Below are positions 20,501 to 25,486 of a stretch of 25,486 nt of DNA, piece by piece. This DNA comes from Phoronis ovalis (lineage: Eukaryota; Phoronida; Phoronidae). The DNA is taken from positions 1 to 25,486 of the forward strand of contig JAOXYB010056389.1 of the NCBI GenBank assembly GCA_028565635.1, read 5' to 3'. The notes beneath the pieces were generated by a model that saw only the letters and a list, made by a program, of their open reading frames with translations, ran no database searches and was not told the DNA's origin. Position numbers and translations under genes: made by a program. The first letter of the stretch is position 1, and each line of letters begins with the position of its first letter.

Positions 20501-23500
20501 GTTCAGTGCTGGAACAACAGCGGAGGCTATCGAAGACTTCTTTTCGAACAAGAAGAACACAGCCGGCATGATAACTAATGTCGTAAAAGTTGAAATGGAT
20601 GACGGCAGTGGTGTTGCTCATGTGACCTTCACAGATTCAAAAGGTGATTGTTTGTCTCCTGAGTTCATAAGTACTCAAAGGCTGCTTTCATACTTCAAAC
20701 AGCTCCACGGCTATAAATACACAGATCGGGAATCGCAAGTTATATATATATTTTTTTTTTTACAGTGGTTAGTGCTCTGTTACAAAAAGGTCATCTAAAA
20801 TACAATAGTAATGATATACAGCTGGCCTTGTCCAAGAAAAGCCAAACTCAGACTACAGGAATTATTAAAGTGACTGGTTTTAAAGAAGAAACTATGGATC
20901 AAAGACTAGAAGATTATTTTGCCCGCTCGAATGTAAGCGGTGATGGTGAAATATTGCAAGTTAAAAGGATCGATCGAGGCACGGCTTACATTGAGTTCAA
21001 TCTATACACAGGTATTCAAATACAAATCATATATGTGTTACACGTCAGAAACAAGTAGTAGGTTTTTTAGTTTGTTAGCATTTGGTTACCTATAATTATA
21101 TATTCAGCAAATGGGCACTTGTCAGTTTTTATTTTCAGTTGCTGAACGTGTTGCCTCAAAAAGCGGATTACAGCTTGATGGAGAACATTTGACTGTTGAG
21201 GTGGTAAGCTCTGGAACCATGCGCACAACTGCTGCCATCAAACCAGCAGTACTCCCAAAGCCCAAATCATATATAGTGATGAAAACGGCAGGTGTGTATT
21301 TACGTACGAATAATTGGATAAACGTTTTTTAAAAAAATGTCAACTGTATTTATAAAATAATCTCTTTGTTGATATTAAACCCATAAAACAATCAAAAAAT
21401 AAAACAATGCTTGCTGTATATTCTATGTAATGACTTGTAAGCAGGTAAGCAAAATCCTTGCGTAAATACAATTACATATATACTAGTTACCTATACACCA
21501 CAAATCCATGTGTGTAATAGAAACACCAACTATTGTCTTACTTTGCCCTTACTAGACGACTCCCTCTTTAATGAACATATATTAACATTGGCATTGTTCA
21601 AAGTGCTCACAGACTACTTTTCAGTTCAAATTAATATGCTTTAATAATAAACTTTATCTAATCATGCTTTTGTCACTTTTAGCTGAAACGAAGTCTTCAA
21701 AAATAACCGCTAAGGAACCAGATGTTGTTGATATTGCACCTCCTGAAGTGGATACAATTGTAGTAAGAGGGTTTACACCAGGAACTGACGAAGATACTAT
21801 AGAAAATTTGTTTGAAAACCAAAAGCGATCTGGTGGAGGCGTCTTGCGTTCCTGTAAAGTACAGTCGGATGGGTCAGCTGTTGTTACATTTATGGAAGCG
21901 GAAGGTAAGGTTAAGAGAGCTTGTAGTGATTTTGACCTGAGGAATACTGGCATGTTCATAAACAAACGATAATTATATTGATTTTATTGTTATTGTTGCT
22001 GTAGTTCTTTGGTGTTGTTTATTGTCATTGTTGTTGTTGCTGCTGCATATGCCTTCTTTCATGAGGTGGCATTGTTGCTGATTGTGGTAATATTTTAATG
22101 AACACTATCATTCTGATATTTAGCCGCTACGAGAGTGAAACAAAAAGCAGATAATAAGGAATTGACACTTAAAGGTGCATTTCTTAGTGTCGAGATGAAA
22201 AAGCCTGGTAGTTCTACCCTTCCTCCCCCAACACGTCCTTGCAAGATCTACGTTCATGGTTTACCTTCCGGCACTACTAAAAGTAGATTAAAAGATTACT
22301 TTGAAGCTAAGTATCAATCGTCGTCTGTAGCTGATGTGCAATTTGGGAAGAATCCAGGATGTGCTGTTGTTACATTCGATCAGTTAATAGGTGAGCCAGT
22401 ATAGTGTTGTCTTCTTAAGTGCGTGTACGTACAACCCCTTAAATCTAACCTCTCAAGAATGTGTATATTAAATGCTCATTACCTAAAACTAAATTCCATA
22501 CGTCACCTGAATATATTGATTAATTACTAGATTATTTAATACGGTTAATATGTAATTTCGTTTAGGATTTAGTGGCAATGTTGAATATGTAAGAATTGGT
22601 ATAAGTCAATAGAATATATATATATTACATCACTTAGTATCTGAAACAGTTGATAAAAAATCCTTTCAATACTGATAACTCGATATATTACATTTGAATA
22701 TGTAGATGGTTATCCAGGGATGCTGATCCAGGGATGCTTATCCAGGGATGATATGCTTATCCAGGGACGCTTATATTAATGTTTATGTATAATATTCCAG
22801 ATTTCCAAGTACTGCAAGACATATGTTCGAAACGGCAGTTTAGTTCAACGAATATTAAAATCCAGCCAGCAAGTGTACCCTGTACTATTCAAGTACACGA
22901 TCTACCAGTACCTTGCGAGCAAGACGTGTTAGAAAATTACTTTGAAAACACCAGGAAAAGTGGTGGAGCCGAAATCGTATGTTTCGAAATGTTGAATGAT
23001 TCAGATTCAGGACCTGTTGCTATAATATCTTTCAAACACCCAGCAGGTATATACTCAGAATTACATGATTATGAAAATTAAATATACTAACTAGAATACA
23101 TGATTATTTATATTACAATATTACCCGAATTAGAAACGAGTTGTTCTTAGATCTGTTATAGTCTATGTCTCAACAATACTTTAGATTGAATGAAACTGTT
23201 GCCCTAATAGTAAATAATGGTAACATCTATCTTTCTTTCTACATCTCGTTTCCCTCGAGTAATTGTGCTCTTAATACAGTTACCATATACATATTAATCT
23301 CTCATATGACACATCCTCTGGAATAAATATTAAGAGAAACAATTAATTCATCATTTCTATTTTTTGAAATGTTTTTGTCTCAGACTGACTATCATTTCAG
23401 TTACAACTCAGGTGCTGAAAGTAAAAGATCATCTTATTGAGTCCAAGGAAGTAAAAGTCTCCGAGTACCATAAAGACATAGGTGTTTGCCATCCAGACCA

Positions 23501-25113
23501 AAACACCTCCGAGAAGCCATTGAAACTCCCAGAACCTTTCGCCGTTAAGAAATACATTAACGAAAATGTATTCAATTTTTTGAAAAAGACCCCAAAACAT
23601 GAGGGTCAAATGCAAACTAAACTGCGTGATAGTCACGCAAATCTGAACTGGTCTTCAGAATCTTTCGAAACAGCTCTAGTTCATTGTACCCTTACAGAGG
23701 AAATTCCAAACGCGAGAAAAATGTCTTCTAACTGGGAGAAAAATACTGGTAATGTCATTACAGAATTTAGTAAGAATTACAAAACTAAAAACGTAGCCGC
23801 AAGCCCTGACAAAATATTTAGTGCTGTTTTTGACAAAATGTCATCATTAACCGACTTATGTGATTCCAACGAAGGAATGATTGAAACAGATGACCAACAA
23901 TTTATCATTCGCATAACCGGTGTGTGTAGCTATGTAGACAACACTACGTCTAGAATAAAGTCAACAGTAGACAGCGTTCAAGCTGAGATAAACAGAGCTG
24001 CAAGTGTTGTAACTGAAAGTAAGAAGATAGAGCCTTATCAAGTTAAATATCTCTTACAAATTAAGTTTGAGCAACAGATGAAAGTAAAATTTCCAGATGT
24101 CGATTTCATCTGCGACGAAGAGACTGGTGATGTGAAATTAAACGGTTTACATAATGAAGTACAAAGCTTAGTAATAGGGATGTACGAATTGCTGCGGCAA
24201 ATAGAACGTACTCAGTTATCCTTTAGCAATAACATTGCACAACTGATTCGAGTCGAGGAATGTTGTAAACATTTACAACAAGAGGTAAATACCGTTACAA
24301 GAGAAGCGGTGTACTTACAGGCTAAGGACGGCCATATTGAAATATATGGAGCAACATCACAAGCTGTAAAGACAGCAGCCGGTATAGTTAAGCAACAGTT
24401 GCAAGAAAAGGTTATAAAGAAGACGGACGAAAACAAAGACGTCTTCATGGGAGTAAAATGGAAAGAGTTCAAAGAAATGTTTGTAACTCAAATTAACCAG
24501 GGCTTGCTTTTAGTTGTAGAAGAAACATCCTGTATTGTCTTTGTAGGGGATAAAACAGTGCTGAGCAATGTTACTGAATTATTTGATGATTTTATGGATG
24601 CCATTAAACCAACAGAGATCTGTTTTTCGTCTGAAGCTGGAATCTGTAGACTCATATGGGAACATAGAAAAAACGAAATTGTTAGAATTGAGGGGAGACA
24701 TAACGTAAAAATTGCTTGTGCGGATAACTGTAATCAACCTGTACTCATGGTTACAGGCAGTCAACCAGGATGCCAAAAAGCTAAAGAAATGTTAGCAGAG
24801 CTCGAAAAAACAGCAAAGCATAAAGTACATACTGTTGACAAACCAGGAATGCCGCATTTTTTTCTTAACAAAGGTACCGGCAAAGACGTGTTAGTTGCAG
24901 CCGAGAAATCGTGTTCTTGTGTGATCGAAATACCTGGAAGGAGCGCGTCAGATTCAACATCTGGGTTAGAAGCAACAGTTGATTTACCAAACAATAAGAA
25001 AGTTACTGTCTACTATGGAGACCTAACAAAGCATAAAGCTGACGTCATTGTCAATGCCGCTAACGAGGGACTGGATCATGTTGGGGGACTCGCTCGAGCT
25101 ATGGTAAAGGCGG
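17590..25113 (+). CDS. PARP14-like protein with six RRM-like modules, KH-like segments and the start of a macrodomain (3' part outside the window)
   Basis: Coding exons: 17590-17767, 19356-19706, 19951-20064, 20371-20643, 20766-21011, 21139-21291, 21683-21904, 22124-22390, 22801-23046 and 23401-25113 (1254 residues so far; donor GTAAGT at 25114). The start ATGGCG has A at -3. RRM-like modules are at about 13-90, 250-331, 336-412, 462-540, 550-626 and 632-705, with PARP10/14-type helix 1 signatures such as ENLFENQKRSGGG and ENYFENTRKSGG. A Pro/Tyr/Gly-rich linker spans about 95-212. Exon 10 carries KH-like segments (VKYLLQIKFEQQM near 894; GVKWKEFKEMF near 1036) and HTVDKPGMPHFF near 1161. It ends in a macrodomain: YYGDLTKHKADVIVNAANE (GDL at 1223, NAAN from 1235) and GGLARAM. 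Vertebrate PARP14 is an interferon-responsive mono-ADP-ribosyltransferase with the same RRM-KH-macro order. The rest of the macrodomain(s), WWE and catalytic domain should lie beyond the window; none of that is visible. All exon ends in view are phase 1. Confidence 0.9.
17768..19355 (+). other. First intron of the PARP14-like gene
   Basis: This is the longest intron of the gene in view, 1588 bases. It contains an exon-like stretch from 17830 with a premature stop at 17924-17926, an AT-rich middle, an unassigned repeat-like stretch at 18761-19040 with recurring GTACC/GGTAC motifs, and a G-rich run at about 19252-19269. No coding exon with RRM or PARP motifs was found. Confidence 0.5.
21984..22047 (+). 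repeat. TTG-rich low-complexity tract
   Basis: Imperfect TTG/TTA/CTG triplets (TTGTTATTGTTGCTGT and TTGTTGTTGTTGCTGCTG) lie in the short intron between PARP14-like coding exons 7 and 8. Confidence 0.75.
22711..22773 (+). repeat. Tandem repeat of a TATCCAGGGATGCT-like unit, four copies
   Basis: ATCCAGGGA occurs at about 22712, 22725 and 22739, and again as ATCCAGGGACG near 22759, with spacers of 4-11 bases. The array ends about 27 bases before the acceptor of PARP14-like coding exon 9 (22801), in the branch-point and polypyrimidine zone. Confidence 0.75.
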
Positions 25114-25486
25114 GTAAGTGGAAAGCTGCAGTAATCTTTGTTCGATTTACCAGTGAAGATACTAAGTGTATAAAACAGAATTGTAGAACTGTTTCGCTTC
25201 GCCTAAATTTCATATAGACCTGCTATAGGATTTTCAAAATATCCTCTTATAGAATCATTCGATTCATGTAGCATTGCTTATTGATATAAGGGACAGTATG
25301 AGCGCAAACCCCCTGTACAGTAATGTTGTATTATCTATCATGCAACATTAGTTAGTAATACACACCCTATTACAATAAGTCAATAGAACAGTGGTGTCCG
25401 GGATACTGCCACCATGGTCAGATATATGTTTTTCACTACTATATTTAGGGTAGGGTTAAAGGTGTGTGTGTATGTATGTATGTATA
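25114..25486 (+). other. Partial intron within the macrodomain region, ending in a GT/TATG microsatellite
   Basis: The intron starts at the GTAAGT donor, and no further exon is seen before the window ends. Positions 25462-25484 hold GT repeats followed by TATG repeats. Confidence 0.6.

Noticed and set aside
21654-21965. 103-residue minus-strand open frame
   Set aside because: It is the antisense shadow of PARP14-like exon 7, whose sense strand clearly encodes an RRM.
24212-24994. Several minus-strand open frames opposite the long KH/macrodomain exon
   Set aside because: They are antisense shadows of a strongly supported coding exon, with no domain motif of their own.

Overview
The window is animal nuclear DNA. 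It is AT-rich, with genes split into many exons bounded by GT/AG introns, and no operon-like packing. The protein families (an animal DDX11 helicase, a 5-hydroxyisourate hydrolase, a kelch-like BTB protein, and a PARP14-like protein with many RRMs) and the repeat-filled introns suggest a marine invertebrate. I infer a lophotrochozoan, perhaps a bivalve mollusc, but nothing in the sequence proves the species.

Layout. (1) Positions 1-747, plus strand: the last two coding exons of a DDX11/ChlR1-type DNA helicase, preceded by intron DNA with a very G-rich tract. (2) Positions 825-2218, minus strand: a complete three-exon 5-hydroxyisourate hydrolase gene (116 residues, ending YRGS). It converges on DDX11 with only 77 bases between the stop codons. 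(3) Positions 2219-3650: no gene seen; one inverted-repeat pair. (4) About 3659-15425, plus strand: a complete kelch-like gene with an ETS/NRF1/E-box promoter, a probable untranslated first exon, eleven coding exons (604 residues: BTB, BACK, six kelch blades) and candidate polyadenylation signals. Its introns hold palindromes, a 12-bp minisatellite and at least three inverted-repeat elements. (5) About 15426-17480: intergenic, old repeats only. (6) Position 17590 to the window end, plus strand: the 5' part of a large PARP14-like gene. Ten coding exons give 1254 residues: six RRM-like modules with a Pro/Tyr-rich linker after the first, then a long exon of KH-like segments that enters a macrodomain cut off by an intron and the window end.

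The most striking structure is the PARP14-like gene. All ten coding exons in view end in phase 1. Each of the six RRMs is cut by an intron at the same place, just after beta-strand 3. The array therefore looks built by tandem duplication of one exon unit, and it could lose or gain modules by exon skipping without a frameshift. A near-consensus IRF/ISRE-type motif lies about 90 bases before its start codon. The four genes do not form a pathway: genome maintenance (DDX11), urate breakdown (URAH), probable CUL3-adaptor ubiquitination (kelch-like) and probable ADP-ribosylation-linked immune signalling (PARP14-like).
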